DNA from: Rusavskia elegans
Taxonomy: Eukaryota > Ascomycota > Lecanoromycetes > Teloschistales > Teloschistaceae
NCBI GenBank assembly: GCA_011316305.1
Contig: SAUG01000029.1
Span: 310,001-374,000 of the forward strand
Direction: 5' to 3'
Length of the DNA stretch: 64,000 bases
Shown: positions 63,844-64,000 of the stretch, in pieces
How positions within the stretch are numbered: the stretch's first letter is position 1
Layout of the letters: each line of letters begins with the position of its first letter
Program-made: the position numbers and the translations under genes
Notes under the pieces: model-generated
What the model saw: only the letters and a program-made list of their open reading frames with translations
Told to the model about the DNA's origin: nothing
Database searches by the model: none

Positions 63844-64000
63844 CTTAGGCGGCGCTGCTAGTTTCTAGATGGCCTGTTAATTTTGTATTGATTTAAAGTT
63901 ATATAGTAGATATAATAGACAGTGTATTAACAGTTAAATATTCCATAACTACTGATAGATATTAAATATTAACGAATAAGACGTTATTAAAAACAGCGAG
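63844..64000 (-). mobile_element. TTTAGG-type TIR element, copy 4, runs off the window
   Basis: Starts CTTAGGCGGCGCTGCTAG, the reverse complement of the right end of copy 2, so the element is inverted relative to the other copies. It interrupts Copia C where Copia B continues uninterrupted (38190). Confidence 0.7.

Overview
The window is from a filamentous ascomycete (Pezizomycotina). The first 7 kb carry genes with short GT..AG introns (45-60 bp) and normal base composition. Most of the rest is AT-rich DNA in which the dinucleotides CA and TG are almost absent while CG, TA, TC and GA persist. That pattern is the mark of repeat-induced point mutation (RIP), which turns CpA into TpA on either strand and fills old coding frames with TAA/TAG. 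Class, genus and species cannot be fixed from this sequence alone.

Layout. (1) 1-702, minus: a fructosamine-kinase-like gene with three exons visible, running off the left edge. (2) 1423-6609, plus: a divergent STAND/NLR-type gene with an alpha/beta-hydrolase N-terminus, a NACHT domain and a WD40 C-terminus. It is spliced, but carries a frameshift in a C5 run and an in-frame TAA, so this copy looks like a pseudogene. (3) 6880-19426: a RIP-mutated Copia-type LTR retrotransposon. Its LTRs are about 218 bp, its target duplication is AGAAA, and it holds several smaller nested elements. Its outer LTR halves are nearly unmutated. (4) 19432-21044: an island of weaker RIP holding the wreck of an F-box-like host gene on the minus strand. 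(5) 21-32.8 kb: heavily RIPped small repeats, including a tRNA-derived SINE family, a terminal-inverted-repeat (TIR) family that begins TTTAGG, a 0.9-1.1 kb family with (TA)n tails, and a family that begins CTAGACTGGCC.

(6) 32.8-64 kb is a nest of LTR elements that can be unpacked from target-site duplications. Copia A (LTR at 32818) is split by a Gypsy chromovirus (34828-58460, duplication TATAG). The chromovirus is split by Copia B (36256-52493, duplication GTTAT). Copia B is itself swollen by tandem arrays, SINEs and a TIR element. Copia A resumes at 58466 and is split again by a TIR element (59316-60102). A third Copia (C) starts at 61924 and is broken by another TIR element at 63844.

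Apart from the two genes at the left end and the decayed F-box-like gene, I see no host gene. No tRNA or rRNA gene, CRISPR array or telomere repeat is visible. Function in this window is confined to the left end. The remaining 57 kb reads as heterochromatin made of dead mobile elements lying next to a dying immune-receptor-type gene.
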